64,000 bases of DNA from Paucibacter sp. PLA-PC-4 (GCF_026241155.1 NZ_JAPFGP010000011.1:62001-126000); one strand, 5' to 3'. Counted from the first letter of the stretch, positions 1 to 9,437 are shown. Notes: generated by a model not told the origin, from the letters alone. Made by a program: numbers and translations.

Positions 1-2
1 AT

Positions 3-857
3 CAGCGCCGCTTCGCCAGCGACGCCGACTGGGTCTGGGCCGCGAGCCAGCGCCTGAACGCGGCCTGCCGGCCGCTGCTCAATGCCGGCGTGGCCCTGCA
101 TTCGCTGCGCGCCGCCCATGCCCAGGACATCCGCCGCCTGCAGCAACTCGTCGGTGACGAGGCCCTGCCCATCCACATCCACATCAGCGAGCAGCAGCAG
201 GAGGTGGCCGACTGCCTGGCTGCGACCGGGCAGCGTCCGATGGCCTGGCTGTGCAGCGAGTTCGCGCCCGATGCGCGCTGGCAACTGGTGCATGCGACCC
301 ACAGTCTGCCCGAGGAGATCGATGCGGTGGCGGCCAGCGGCGCTGCCGTCGTGATCTGCCCCGGTACGGAAGGCAATTTGGGCGACGGGCTGTGCGATCT
401 GCCGGGCTGGCTGTCCAGCGGAGCACCGATCAGCCTGGGCTCGGACAGCCATGTGACGCGCGGCTGGGTCGAGGAGCTGCGCTGGCTCGAGTACGGTCAG
501 CGACTGAGCCTGCGTCAGCGCAATGTGGCCGCGCAGCCGCGGCGCGAGCCCTCGACGGCCGCGCGGCTGTTCGAAGCCTGCCGGCGCGGCAGCGCAGCAC
601 CCGCCGGGCTGGACAGCTGGGGGCTGGTGCCGGGCGCCCGGGCCGATTTTCTGGTCTTGGATGCGCAGGCCTCGGGCCTGCTGGGCTTGCCGGCGGCGAG
701 CCTGCTCGACGGCCTGGTGTTTGCCAGCCAGGAGCGGGCCTGGCAAGACGTCTATGTGGCGGGCCGGCCGCAACTCCAGCAGGGTCGCCATCCGGCCGAA
801 GACCGGATCCGGGGTGAGTTCGCGACCTGCATGGCCGAGCTTTGGGGCAAGGCCTGA
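3..857 (+). CDS. hutF: formimidoylglutamate deiminase, 3' part
   Basis: The C-terminal 284 residues of an amidohydrolase-fold deiminase; the frame is already open at base 3 and the true start lies before the window. HutF converts N-formimidoyl-L-glutamate to N-formyl-L-glutamate plus ammonia in the HutF/HutG branch of histidine degradation (family knowledge). Visible hallmarks are the metal-site stretch HIHISEQ, then LVHATH, CPGTEGNLGDG and GSDSHV, in the order expected of HutF. The C-terminal ADFLVLD segment closes the composite beta-sandwich of this superfamily. The rest of the hut operon would lie to the left. The next gene starts 113 bp downstream and is unrelated. Confidence 0.9.
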   Translation, partial: QRRFASDADWVWAASQRLNAACRPLLNAGVALHSLRAAHAQDIRRLQQLVGDEALPIHIHISEQQQEVADCLAATGQRPMAWLCSEFAPDARWQLVHATHSLPEEIDAVAASGAAVVICPGTEGNLGDGLCDLPGWLSSGAPISLGSDSHVTRGWVEELRWLEYGQRLSLRQRNVAAQPRREPSTAARLFEACRRGSAAPAGLDSWGLVPGARADFLVLDAQASGLLGLPAASLLDGLVFASQERAWQDVYVAGRPQLQQGRHPAEDRIRGEFATCMAELWGKA

Positions 858-970
858 CCCCATTTTGACTCCCTAGAACCCGGGACGTGTTGCGCGGCGG
901 GCCTTCCTTTCCGAAAGGCTCCGCAGTACGCTATTCGCACGCCTGTCGTTGGGTGTGCTCGGAGGGTTTC

Positions 971-2527
971 ATGCTGGCTCTGCACCGGTTCACTATTCGC
1001 GCCCGGCTGTATGCCTTGGCCGCCTTGTCCATGTTGGCGATGTTGGGGATTGGGGGCAGCGGGCTGTGGAGCCTGTCCCAGGCCCGCGAGCAGTTCTCGC
1101 ACTACCAGGACAACGATGTCGCCTCGCTGGTCGTGCTGGCCGAGATCCGCGCCGGGGTCGGAAATCTGCGCCGCTACGAGAAGGATCTCTTGATCAATCT
1201 CTCGGATCCGAAGGCGGTGGAGCGCTACAAGAAGGACTGGGACGGTGCCTATGAACGCGTGACTGAAGGCCTGAAATCCATCGCCAAGCTCGACATCGCG
1301 ACGAAGATCAAGGCGCTGCCGCCGCAGATGTTGAGCTCGCTGGAGGGCTATAGAAGCGGCTTTCAGGGTATCCACCGCGACATCATGGCCAGTGCTTTTG
1401 CGGACACCGCCGCAGCGAACAAGGCCACCGAGCCGATCAAGGGCCCGGTGCGGGCGCTGGACCAGCAGCTCGGTGAGATGACGCACCTGATCGAGCAGCA
1501 CTCGGCCGAGGAGGTCAAGCGCCTGGCCACTCAAGAGGCGCGTATCCGGCTGGCCTTGATGCTGATCATGGGCTTGGCCATTGCCATCATCGGTGCGTAC
1601 ACCCTTTTCAATATCCGCTCCATCCTGCAGCCGCTGAAGGCGGCCGTGTCCAGCGCCGAGCAGATCGCACGCCATGACCTGAGCGAGCGCATCAATGTGG
1701 CCGGCGCCGACGAGACCTCCGCCGTGATGCGCGGTGTGGCGGCGATGCAGGGCTCGTTGAGCTCGGTGGTCAGCGGTGTGCGCAACGCCACTGACAGCAT
1801 CGCGACGGCCTCGCGCGAGGTGGCGGTGGGCAGCCAGGACCTGAGCATGCGTACCGAGCAGGCGGCCTCGAATCTGGAGGAGACCGCGTCGGCGATGGAA
1901 GAGCTGACCGCCAGCGTCACGCACAACGCTGATTCGGCCCGCCAGGCCAATCAGCTGGCGCTGAGCGCGGCCGAAGTAGCCAAGCGCGGCGGCGCGGTGG
2001 TCGGCGAGGTGGTCAGCACCATGGGCCGCATCTCGGCATCTTCGAGCAAGATCAGCGACATCATCTCGGTGATCGACGGCATTGCCTTCCAGACCAATAT
2101 CCTGGCATTGAACGCCGCTGTCGAAGCTGCGCGGGCGGGTGAGCAGGGGCGCGGCTTTGCAGTGGTGGCCGGCGAGGTGCGCACGCTGGCCCAGCGCAGC
2201 GCCGAGGCCGCCAAGGAGATCAAGGCCCTGATCACCGCCAGCGGCCAAAATGTGGAGAACGGCGCCCAACTGGTCGAGCGGGCGGGGCACACGATGCAGG
2301 AGATCATGGGGGCGATCGAGCGGGTCAGCGGCATCGTCTCCGAGATCAGCAATGCCACCAGCGAGCAAAGCACCGGCATCAACCAGATCGGTCAGGCAAT
2401 CGCCAATCTCGACCAGATGACGCAGCAAAACGCCGCCCTGGTCGAGGAGTCGGCAGCCGCCGCGCAAAGCCTGCAGATGCAAGCCGATGAGCTGGCGCGC
2501 TCGGTGTCGGTGTTCAAGCTGGCCTGA
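971..2527 (+). CDS. methyl-accepting chemotaxis protein
   Basis: A 518-residue inner-membrane chemoreceptor that would signal to CheA/CheW. An N-terminal membrane helix (about residues 12-33) is followed by a roughly 160-residue helical periplasmic sensor of the four-helix-bundle type, a second membrane helix (about 195-216), a HAMP linker and the cytoplasmic coiled-coil domain. The conserved hairpin tip [19 protein letters not shown] is intact. No C-terminal NWETF-type CheR tether is seen; the protein ends SVFKLA. The ATG at 971 is chosen over upstream in-frame starts because GGAGGG sits just before it at 961-966. Its stop codon lies inside an inverted repeat shared with the convergent diguanylate cyclase gene. 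The ligand cannot be predicted. Confidence 0.93.
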   Translation: MLALHRFTIRARLYALAALSMLAMLGIGGSGLWSLSQAREQFSHYQDNDVASLVVLAEIRAGVGNLRRYEKDLLINLSDPKAVERYKKDWDGAYERVTEGLKSIAKLDIATKIKALPPQMLSSLEGYRSGFQGIHRDIMASAFADTAAANKATEPIKGPVRALDQQLGEMTHLIEQHSAEEVKRLATQEARIRLALMLIMGLAIAIIGAYTLFNIRSILQPLKAAVSSAEQIARHDLSERINVAGADETSAVMRGVAAMQGSLSSVVSGVRNATDSIATASREVAVGSQDLSMRTEQAASNLEETASAMEELTASVTHNADSARQANQLALSAAEVAKRGGAVVGEVVSTMGRISASSSKISDIISVIDGIAFQTNILALNAAVEAARAGEQGRGFAVVAGEVRTLAQRSAEAAKEIKALITASGQNVENGAQLVERAGHTMQEIMGAIERVSGIVSEISNATSEQSTGINQIGQAIANLDQMTQQNAALVEESAAAAQSLQMQADELARSVSVFKLA

Positions 2528-2546
2528 GCGAGCCCCTCTCGCTCAG
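2524..2546. terminator. bidirectional hairpin spanning two convergent stop codons
   Basis: A perfect inverted repeat, CTGAGCGAG - CCCCT loop - CTCGCTCAG. One arm contains the TGA of the chemoreceptor gene (2525-2527) and the other the stop codon of the convergent GGDEF gene (2543-2545). No clear T-run follows on either side, so intrinsic termination is plausible but not proven. Confidence 0.55.
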
Positions 2547-4201
2547 CCGCTGCAGACCCGGTCGCGGCCGCCGCGCTTGGCGGCATAAAGGGCGCGGTCG
2601 GAACGCTCTTGCAGCAGCCGGGCCTCGGCCGGCGGTTCGCCGGCAGCCAGGCCGATACTCACGCGCACCCGCAGCCCCGGGGCGATCTGCTCCCAAGGGT
2701 AGTCGGCAACGGCCTGGCGCAGCCGCTCGCAGATCTCCAGCGCACGGTCGGGCTGCGTGCCGACCAGGGCGATCACGAATTCCTCGCCCCCGACGCGGGC
2801 GAGCAGGTCGGCGCTGCGCACCTTCTGCCGCAGCAACTGGGCCAGTTGCTGCAGCACGCGATCACCCACGCCGTGGCCGAAGTCGTCATTGACCTGTTTG
2901 AAGTGATCGACATCCAGCATCGCCAGACTGATGGTTTTGCCGGCCTGACGGGCTCCTTCGATGAGCAGCGGCAGGGCGAACTCGGCATGGCGCCGGTTGT
3001 GCAGGCCGGTCAGCACGTCTTCGTGCGCCGCACGGTCCAGTGCCGCGGCCTGGTCACGCAGGCGCAACTGGTCACGCTCGAGCTGGCGGGCGCGTTTGCG
3101 CTCGCGCTGCACATCTTGCATGGCGTGCTCGGCGCGGGCATGGGCCTGCTCGACCTCCTGGCGTATCAGCATCACCTCGGTCTGCAAGGCCATGGTGTCG
3201 CGGGCGGTCTGCCGCTCCAGCTCGGTATGGCGTTCCAGATGGTCGAGTGCTGCACGGTAGTCGCCGCTGGCCTTGTAGGTTTCGTACAGCGAGTAGATCA
3301 GTAGCCGCAGCAGCTTGGGCGGCAGACCGTCGTGCTGACTCTCCATCAGGGCTTGCAACTGCCGCAACGCGGCGTCGAACTGTCCGTCGGCCTTCAGTAT
3401 CAAGGCCCTTTGCACGGCGGCCTGCAGCTGCAGCGCCAAATACCCGTGCTGGCGCGACAGGGCTTCGAATTCGTCCAGCAGCACCCGCGCCGCCGTGTAC
3501 TCGTCGCAGCCCAGCAGGGCTTCGACGAGGTTGGACACCGCGACCGCCACCTGGAAGTGGCTGCCGGAGGCACGCGCTTGCACGGTGGCCTGTTCGGAGA
3601 GGCTGCGAGCTTGAGCGCGGGCGAGCGCGAGGGCCTCGGTGTCTTGGCGCCGGTGCGCCTCAGTGCGTCGCGAAAGCCAGTAGTAGGCCAGGTTGTTGAG
3701 GCAGGAGAAGCTCAGCTCGCTATTGCCCTGCGTCAACGCGATCTCCAGCGCCTGTGCCGTCGTGTCGCAGGCCTGAATCGGGTTGTCCAGGCTGGAGTAG
3801 GCCACACCGATGCGGTTCAGGGCCCAGGCCTCTCGCACGGCGTCGGCACTGCTGCGCGCGCAGCTGAGCGCACGCAGCCCGCACTCCAGCGCGTCGCGCC
3901 CCATCAGCAGCTGGGCATAGACGAAGCACAGCGAGGTCAGGGCATCGGCCTGCACGGCCGCGTCGCCCAGGTGCTCGGCCAGCGCTACCGCCTCGCTAGC
4001 ACAGCGCACGCTGGCCTGTAGATTGCCCAGGCGCGGGTAGTCATGGGCCAGCAGGGCCAGCGCGCGTGCCCTGCCGCGCTGATGACTGATCGGGCACTGC
4101 AGCAGTGCTGCGGCGAGTCGCTCGGTAGCAGCCAGGTAGTCGCCGCGGGCCGATTCGGCCAGCGCGGCGGCCACAGACGCCTCAAATGACTTGACACCCA
4201 T
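2543..4201 (-). CDS. TPR-repeat diguanylate cyclase (GGDEF)
   Basis: A 552-residue cytoplasmic protein that should make cyclic di-GMP from two GTP. The first ~350 residues are alpha-helical TPR-like repeats (for example ALNRIGVAYSSLDNPIQACD), followed by a long charged coiled coil (about 370-420) and a C-terminal GGDEF domain. The active-site motif is GGEEF at 471-475. An inhibitory I-site RxxD (RSAD) lies exactly five residues before it, so product inhibition is likely retained. The ATG at 4201 is chosen because the longer open frame only adds residues antisense to the neighbouring peptidase gene. No membrane segment is seen, so the TPR part probably senses a soluble partner. Confidence 0.9.
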   Translation of the reverse strand: MGVKSFEASVAAALAESARGDYLAATERLAAALLQCPISHQRGRARALALLAHDYPRLGNLQASVRCASEAVALAEHLGDAAVQADALTSLCFVYAQLLMGRDALECGLRALSCARSSADAVREAWALNRIGVAYSSLDNPIQACDTTAQALEIALTQGNSELSFSCLNNLAYYWLSRRTEAHRRQDTEALALARAQARSLSEQATVQARASGSHFQVAVAVSNLVEALLGCDEYTAARVLLDEFEALSRQHGYLALQLQAAVQRALILKADGQFDAALRQLQALMESQHDGLPPKLLRLLIYSLYETYKASGDYRAALDHLERHTELERQTARDTMALQTEVMLIRQEVEQAHARAEHAMQDVQRERKRARQLERDQLRLRDQAAALDRAAHEDVLTGLHNRRHAEFALPLLIEGARQAGKTISLAMLDVDHFKQVNDDFGHGVGDRVLQQLAQLLRQKVRSADLLARVGGEEFVIALVGTQPDRALEICERLRQAVADYPWEQIAPGLRVRVSIGLAAGEPPAEARLLQERSDRALYAAKRGGRDRVCSG

Positions 4202-4227
4202 GCCCTGAGCATAGACCAAGCCAGGGA

Positions 4228-5727
4228 TCAGCCGCCGCGCACAAAGTCGCGCAACTCGGCGGCCATGCGCGCAAGCGAAGGCTGGTGGATATACATCATG
4301 TGGCCGGCCTCGAAATAGCTGACCCGGATCTGTCCCTGCAGCGGCTCGCGCAGGCCCAGATGGGACAAGGTGTAGTCGCCCGCTGCATGCGGCGTGGCCA
4401 GGTCGTAGTAGCCGCTGGCCACATAGACCCGCATCGCCGGGTTGGCATGCAAGGCGCGGCGCAGACTGTCGCCCACGCTGAGGTACTTGTTCTCGTAGCC
4501 CTTCCAGGCCCAGGTCTTCCACAGCGGCGCATGCAGCAAATACGGCTGGTCGCCGGTCCAGCCCAGACGCTCGCGCAGCAAGCGGTTGATGCCCGTGGCA
4601 TAGGCGCCGACCAGATTGTTCATGCCGGCATCGTCCTCGGGGTGCTCGCCGGCGTCGTCGCGGTCCAGGCCTAAGAAGCGGCTGTCGAGCCGACCCACGG
4701 TCTGCCCGCGCGCGCGCAGCAGTTCCTTGAAGAAACGGAACTCGGTGGGGCGCAGATCGCAGCGCAGCACATAGTCGGCGCTCAGGCCGGTGTGCAGCGC
4801 CACCTGATCGGCCACATGCGAGCGCTCAGCCGGCGTCAAACGGCTGCCCTGCATCAGCGCCAGCCAGTAGTCGCCGTTGGCAAAGGTCTCGGCCTCGGCC
4901 ACGATCTGCTTGAGCGGCTTTTTTTGCTGCGCCGGCCGCAGCGCCTTGTGATACCAGGCGGTGGCAGCGTAGGTGGGCAGATACAGCGGATAAGGCAGCT
5001 CGTTGCCGGCGTCGAAACTCAGGGTCTGGAAATCCAGCGCCAGCGAGACCAGCATCAGTCCGTTCAGATGGACGTCATGCTTTTCCTGCAGATGGCGCGC
5101 GAGTCCGGCGGCGCGGGTTGTGCCGTAGCTCTCGCCGATCAGGTACTTGGGGCTGGCCCAGCGGCCCCAGCGCGTCAGGTACAGGCGGATGAATTCGCCG
5201 ACCGCATCGAGGTCGCGCTGGTAGTCGTGGAACTCGGCGGCCTTCTGGCCCTCGGCCATGCGCGAGAGACCGGTGCCGACCGGGTCGATGAAGACCAGAT
5301 CGGACTCCAGCAAGAGGCTGAACTCGTTGTCGACCAGGCCGTAGGGCGGCGCGCCGCAGTGGCCCATCTCATCGGCTGGTACGCGCTGCGGGCCGAGGAT
5401 GCCCAGATGCAGCCATACGCTGCTGGAGCCCGGCCCGCCATTGAAGCTGAAGCTCAGCGGACGATGCTCGGGCTTATCGGGCTTCTTGGGGTTCTTCAGG
5501 GTGTAGGCGATAAAGAAGACGCTGGCGCGCGTCTTCTCGCCCTTGTGTTCGCCCTCCGTGACCTCGACCTCTCGCAGCAACAGGGTGCCGCAGGTGGCGC
5601 TGTATTCCAGCGTCTTCTTGCCGATGCTGAGCTTGTGCTCGGTCGTCACCAGGCGCTCGACCAGGGGTGCGCCTTTGTCTTCGACCTTGGTATCGGCTTT
5701 GATACCGGCCTTGTCCTCGTTCGTCAT
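4228..5727 (-). CDS. S10 family serine carboxypeptidase-like protein
   Basis: A 499-residue alpha/beta-hydrolase of the S10 serine carboxypeptidase type, which removes C-terminal residues from peptides at acid pH in characterised members. The oxyanion-hole motif NGGPGSSSVW is followed by the nucleophile motif GESYGT (Ser200), an Asp candidate in GYYDLATPH and the His in EAGHMMYIHQ, so the triad is complete. No signal peptide is visible: the first 40 residues are charged (MTNEDKAGIKADTK), so it may stay in the cytoplasm, which is unusual for this family. GGAG lies just upstream of the ATG. It is divergent from the DUF429 gene, 35 bp away, so the promoters must overlap. Confidence 0.88.
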   Translation of the reverse strand: MTNEDKAGIKADTKVEDKGAPLVERLVTTEHKLSIGKKTLEYSATCGTLLLREVEVTEGEHKGEKTRASVFFIAYTLKNPKKPDKPEHRPLSFSFNGGPGSSSVWLHLGILGPQRVPADEMGHCGAPPYGLVDNEFSLLLESDLVFIDPVGTGLSRMAEGQKAAEFHDYQRDLDAVGEFIRLYLTRWGRWASPKYLIGESYGTTRAAGLARHLQEKHDVHLNGLMLVSLALDFQTLSFDAGNELPYPLYLPTYAATAWYHKALRPAQQKKPLKQIVAEAETFANGDYWLALMQGSRLTPAERSHVADQVALHTGLSADYVLRCDLRPTEFRFFKELLRARGQTVGRLDSRFLGLDRDDAGEHPEDDAGMNNLVGAYATGINRLLRERLGWTGDQPYLLHAPLWKTWAWKGYENKYLSVGDSLRRALHANPAMRVYVASGYYDLATPHAAGDYTLSHLGLREPLQGQIRVSYFEAGHMMYIHQPSLARMAAELRDFVRGG

Positions 5728-5762
5728 GGTGTCGCTCTCCGCGGCTGGTTACAGTGCTGACC

Positions 5763-6593
5763 ATGCACTCTAGCGCCCCTCTTGCCGATCCCTTGTTGCT
5801 GGGCGTCGATTTCAGCAGCGCGCCGACCCGGCGCAAACCCATCACCGTTGCGCTGGGCCGGCGCCGGGGCCAGGTCTTGCTGCTGGAGCGGCTGCAGGCG
5901 CTGGACAGCTTGCCGGCTTTCGGTGAATTCCTGCAGCGCCCCGGCCCCTGGCTGGGCGGCTTTGACTTTCCTTTCGGTCTGCCGCGTGAGCTGGTGCATG
6001 CCTTGAACTGGCCGCAGCAATGGCCGGCGCTGATCGCGCACTACGCGGCGCTGACGCGCGCCGAGATCCGGGCTCAGTTTGCGGCCTTCTGCGATGCGCG
6101 CCCGGTCGGCGCTAAGTTTGCCCACCGCGCCACCGACGGACCGGCCGGCGCTTCGCCATCGATGAAATGGGTCAACCCGCCGGTGGCTTATATGCTGCAT
6201 GCCGGTGTGCCGCTATTGCTGGGCGCCGGTGTGCATCTGCCTGGCCTTCATCCGGGTGATGCCAAGCGTGTCGCGCTGGAGGCCTATCCGGGCCTGCTGG
6301 CGCGCGAGCTGATCGCGCGGCGCTCGTACAAGAGCGACGACAAGGCCAAGCAAAGCGACGAGCGCCTGATCGCCCGAAAGGACCTGCTCGAAGCGCTGGA
6401 GCAGGGACGCAGCCGGCTGGGTCTGCGCCTGAAGCTCAGCCATGCGCAGCGCGATGCGCTGGTGGCCGACGCAAGCGGCGACCGGCTCGATGCGGTGCTG
6501 TGCCTGATGCAGGCGGCCTGGGCGCAGGACCGCGAGGGCTACGGCCTGCCGCCGGCGATCGATCCGCTCGAAGGCTGGATCACCAGCGCCTGA
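5763..6593 (+). CDS. DUF429 family protein (RNase H-fold nuclease-like)
   Basis: A 276-residue protein with the features of DUF429: an N-terminal GVDFSSAP strand that contributes the first acidic residue of an RNase H-like fold, a central FDFPFGLP segment, and a C-terminal acidic helix SGDRLDAVLCLMQAAWA. Family members are predicted nucleases; function is not established. I prefer the ATG at 5763 over a GTG nine bases upstream because homologous numbering starts close to GVDFS, but neither has a strong ribosome-binding site. It is divergent from the S10 peptidase gene and followed by a separately promoted secreted protein. Confidence 0.75.
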   Translation: MHSSAPLADPLLLGVDFSSAPTRRKPITVALGRRRGQVLLLERLQALDSLPAFGEFLQRPGPWLGGFDFPFGLPRELVHALNWPQQWPALIAHYAALTRAEIRAQFAAFCDARPVGAKFAHRATDGPAGASPSMKWVNPPVAYMLHAGVPLLLGAGVHLPGLHPGDAKRVALEAYPGLLARELIARRSYKSDDKAKQSDERLIARKDLLEALEQGRSRLGLRLKLSHAQRDALVADASGDRLDAVLCLMQAAWAQDREGYGLPPAIDPLEGWITSA

Positions 6594-6682
6594 AACAAAT
6601 TCAAACAAGGCCGACGCGTTGTGGCGGACAACCGCGCCTGCGGTTGCGGCGTTGATGAGTCAACTCATAAAGGGAGCAGAAC

Positions 6683-7684
6683 TTGAGTCTTGCAACATTT
6701 TTGCGCCAGGGCTGGACCGCACTGGTGCTGATGCTGGTGCTGGCCGCCACTGCGAGCGCGCAGCGGGATCGCGACGACGATGGTCAGTACCAGATCCTGC
6801 AGGCCCGCTACGGCACGGCGCAGCACCATGTCGACGTCACCCAGCAGCTCAAGCAACTGGCCCGCCAGGACCGGCGCTTCAAGCTGGTCAACGATGTGTT
6901 TGGCGTCGATCCCGACCCGGGGCGCCGCAAGACCTTGCGCATCTTTGCGCGCGGGCGTGACGGCCAGCAGCGCACCTTCGAGTACGAGGAGTACAGCCAG
7001 GTGGACGGCTCGCAGTTCACCGGCTGGGGGCGCGGGGACTGGGGCCACGGCGGTTGGTCGGGCGGCTGGGGTGATAGCCCGTCCGGCGGCGGGCGTCCGC
7101 ATGGGCGCGACGACGACGGCGACTATCAGATCTTGCAGGCCAACTACGGCACTTCGCGCAAGCACATCGATGTGACGCAGCGCTTGAAGGAACTGGCGCG
7201 CCGCGACCGCAGCTTCCGCATGGGCAACGACACCTTCGGTGCCGACCCCGACCCCGGCCGTACCAAGATGCTGCGCATCTACACCCGGGGCAAGGATGGC
7301 CGCAACCGCACCTTCGAGTACAAGGAAGGCTCACTCGTCGACGGCGCGCAGTTCACCGGCTGGGGCCGTGGGGACTGGGGCCAGGGCGGTTGGGGCGGTG
7401 GCTGGGGCGGAGGCCGTGATGATGGTGATGAGCCACAGGCCGGCGGCATGCGGCTGCGCATCATCAGTGCCCGCTATGGCTACGGCAGCAATACCGTGGA
7501 TGTCAGCGACCGCCTGCGCGAGCTGGTGCGCCGCAATCGCCTGGAACTCCGGGTGGACAACAGCCTGGCCGGCAGCGATCCTGCGCCCGGTCGACGCAAG
7601 ACGTTGACGCTCACCTACGCGCAGCAGGGCGGCGATGTGCGACAGGTCAAAGTCAATGAGCGCGACATGCTGCGCGTGCCCTGA
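6683..7684 (+). CDS. secreted protein with three DUF3395-like repeats
   Basis: A 333-residue exported protein (signal peptide about residues 1-26, ending TASAQ) built from three copies of a ~75-residue unit. Each unit begins (Y)QILQARYG or IISARYG, contains a VDVT/VDVS turn, a helix such as LKQLARQDRR, and a DPxPGRRKTL strand. The pattern matches the DUF3395 (DnaJC11 C-terminal-like) domain found in bacterial secreted proteins. Repeats 1 and 2 are each followed by a Trp/Gly-rich linker (GWGRGDWG). The start is a TTG at 6683 with AGGGAG at 6671-6676; no ATG start is available before the signal peptide. The three repeats have diverged unequally, the last being the most different. Function unknown. 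Confidence 0.7.
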   Translation: MSLATFLRQGWTALVLMLVLAATASAQRDRDDDGQYQILQARYGTAQHHVDVTQQLKQLARQDRRFKLVNDVFGVDPDPGRRKTLRIFARGRDGQQRTFEYEEYSQVDGSQFTGWGRGDWGHGGWSGGWGDSPSGGGRPHGRDDDGDYQILQANYGTSRKHIDVTQRLKELARRDRSFRMGNDTFGADPDPGRTKMLRIYTRGKDGRNRTFEYKEGSLVDGAQFTGWGRGDWGQGGWGGGWGGGRDDGDEPQAGGMRLRIISARYGYGSNTVDVSDRLRELVRRNRLELRVDNSLAGSDPAPGRRKTLTLTYAQQGGDVRQVKVNERDMLRVP

Positions 7685-7736
7685 GCGCTGCAGGTCCTCG
7701 GGGATAATCTCGAGATAAAGACAGTTGGAGCCGGCA

Positions 7737-8240
7737 GTGACCCTCGCGAAACCAGCGGATGCGGTGGATCGCATCCTGCAGCAGTGGCGGCGTGAGCGGC
7801 CCGATCTGGACGTGGCGCCGATGGGCACGATTGGACGGGTCAAGCGCTGCTCTGCCTTGCTGCAACAGCGTCTGGATCAGGTGTTCGCCAGCTTCGGCAT
7901 GAGCGCGTGGGAGTTTGATGTGCTGGCTACCCTCAGGCGGGCCGGCGCGCCATTTTGTCTGGCACCAACGGCGCTGTTCCAGCAGCTGATGGTCAGCTCC
8001 GGCACGATGACCCATCGCATGCAGCGGCTCGAGGCCGCGGGCCTGGTGCAGCGCCTGCCCAATCCGGCCGACGCGCGCAGCCTGCTGGTACAGCTGACGC
8101 CCGAAGGCCTGGCACTGATCGACCGCGCGGTGGCTGCCCATGTGGACAACGAGCATGCCATCTTGGCACCACTGAAGACCGCCGAGCTGCGCGCACTGGA
8201 TGCCGGGCTGGTGGCGCTGCTGGCTGTGCTGGAGCCCTAG
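7737..8240 (+). CDS. MarR family transcriptional regulator
   Basis: A 167-residue winged-helix repressor-type protein. The recognition helix region (LMVSSGTMTHRMQRLEAAG) and the wing (RLPNPADARSLLVQLTPEG) are typical of MarR dimers that bind palindromic promoters and release them on binding small aromatic ligands. The GTG at 7737 is preferred over the TTG at 7725 because GGAG at 7727-7730 is correctly spaced for it. It lies 52 bp after the triple-repeat secreted protein gene and converges on arginase across the hairpin array. Its target is not evident. Confidence 0.85.
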   Translation: MTLAKPADAVDRILQQWRRERPDLDVAPMGTIGRVKRCSALLQQRLDQVFASFGMSAWEFDVLATLRRAGAPFCLAPTALFQQLMVSSGTMTHRMQRLEAAGLVQRLPNPADARSLLVQLTPEGLALIDRAVAAHVDNEHAILAPLKTAELRALDAGLVALLAVLEP

Positions 8241-8268
8241 CGCGGTTTCATTTCCGGCTGGAGGTGTT

Positions 8269-8543
8269 CTTGCCGTCTACCCCGCTGGGGGGTGCAGGGC
8301 AAGCTCATTTCCTCATCAAGGTGCTCTTGCCATCTGTCCCGCAGGTGCAGGGCAAGCTCATTTCCTCATCAAGGTGCTCTTGCCATCTGTCCCGCAGGGG
8401 CAGGGCAAGCTTATTTCCTCATCAAGGTACTCTTGCCATCTGTCCCGCAGGGGCAGGGCAAGCTTATTTCCTCATCAAGGTACTCTTGCCATCTGTCCCG
8501 CAGGGGCAGGGCAAGCTTATTTCCTCATCAAGGTACTCTTGCC
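8269..8543. repeat. 53-bp tandem repeat array encoding phased hairpins
   Basis: CTTGCC recurs at 8269, 8326, 8379, 8432, 8485 and 8538: one 57-bp step, then four of exactly 53 bp. Each unit can form a stem in which CTTGCC pairs with GGCAAG and CTGTCCC pairs with GGGGCAG around a GCA loop. The units also repeat the last arginase codons and its TAA stop, so the array looks like serial duplication of the gene's 3' end plus terminator. The units nearest arginase are almost identical; those near marR have drifted (GGTGCAG, ACCCC variants). It lies between convergent genes. Confidence 0.9.
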
Positions 8544-9437
8544 AAAAAGCGACTCGATCAAGTCCACCGCCAGCTCGGCGGTCTTGTTGCGGACATCCAG
8601 GGCCGGGTTCAGCTCCATCACATCGAGCGAGCCCATGCGGCCGGTGTCGGCAATCATCTCCATGCACAGCTGGGCTTCCCGATAGGTCGGGCCGCCAGGC
8701 ACCGTGGTGCCGACGCCCGGTGCGATCTCGGGGTCCAGAAAGTCCACATCGAAGCTCACATGCAGATGGGTGTTGGCATCCAGCGTCGCCAGGGCCAGCT
8801 CCATCGTGTGGCGCATGCCCATCTCGTCGATGTAGCGCATATCGAATACCTCGAGTTCTTGCTCGTGGACAAAGCGCTTCTCGCCGGCGTCGACGCTGCG
8901 GATGCCGATCTGGCGCACCCATTTCGGGTTGATGGCCGGGACCTGACCTCCGATCTCGATCAGGGCCTGCGGGCCGAAGCCGCACAGGCAGGCCACCGGC
9001 ATGCCGTGGATATTGCCACTGGGCGTCAGCGCGCTGGTGTTGAAGTCAGCATGGGCATCCAACCACAGCACGCGCAACTTTTTGCCGGTCTCGCGGCAAT
9101 GGCGGGCCACCGCGCTGATCGAGCCCAGGCCCAGGCAATGATCACCGCCCAGCAAGATGGGCATGCGGCCCAGCTTGAGCTCGGCATGCACTGCCTCGTG
9201 GACCGATTGGTTCCAGGCCACGACCTCGCTCAGATGGCGGTAGCCGTCCACCGGCGGCAGCCAGGGATTGGCCGGGCCTAGCAGATTGCCGCGGTCCAGG
9301 ACCTCAACGCCATGACTCTCCAAGGTCGCGCCCAGGCCGGCCACGCGCAAGGCCTCGGGCCCCATGCTGGCGCCGCGCGCGCCAGCGCCGATATCGGTGG
9401 GAGCGCCAATCAGGGAGACGGCTCTGAGTGTGGTCAT
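8517..9437 (-). CDS. rocF: arginase
   Basis: A 306-residue Mn-dependent ureohydrolase that splits L-arginine to ornithine and urea. The metal-binding motifs are all present: GGDHCLG, WLDAHADFN with TPSGNIHG, and SFDVDFLDP. SLIGAPTDIGAGARG at the N-terminus is typical of true arginase rather than agmatinase. The gene lies 28 bp after the LOG-family gene and may be co-transcribed with it. Its C-terminus (GKSTLMRK) and stop codon fall inside the last unit of the 53-bp repeat, so the current stop may be a product of that repeat expansion. The symbol is assigned from function. Confidence 0.9.
   Translation of the reverse strand: MTTLRAVSLIGAPTDIGAGARGASMGPEALRVAGLGATLESHGVEVLDRGNLLGPANPWLPPVDGYRHLSEVVAWNQSVHEAVHAELKLGRMPILLGGDHCLGLGSISAVARHCRETGKKLRVLWLDAHADFNTSALTPSGNIHGMPVACLCGFGPQALIEIGGQVPAINPKWVRQIGIRSVDAGEKRFVHEQELEVFDMRYIDEMGMRHTMELALATLDANTHLHVSFDVDFLDPEIAPGVGTTVPGGPTYREAQLCMEMIADTGRMGSLDVMELNPALDVRNKTAELAVDLIESLFGKSTLMRK

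Noticed and set aside
752-2482. 576-codon minus-strand frame opposite the chemoreceptor gene
   Set aside because: Antisense frame produced by high-GC codon bias; no family features and fully overlaps a well-supported gene.
8269-8543. Possible CRISPR array
   Set aside because: Repeats are directly abutting with no variable spacers and contain gene 3'-end sequence.
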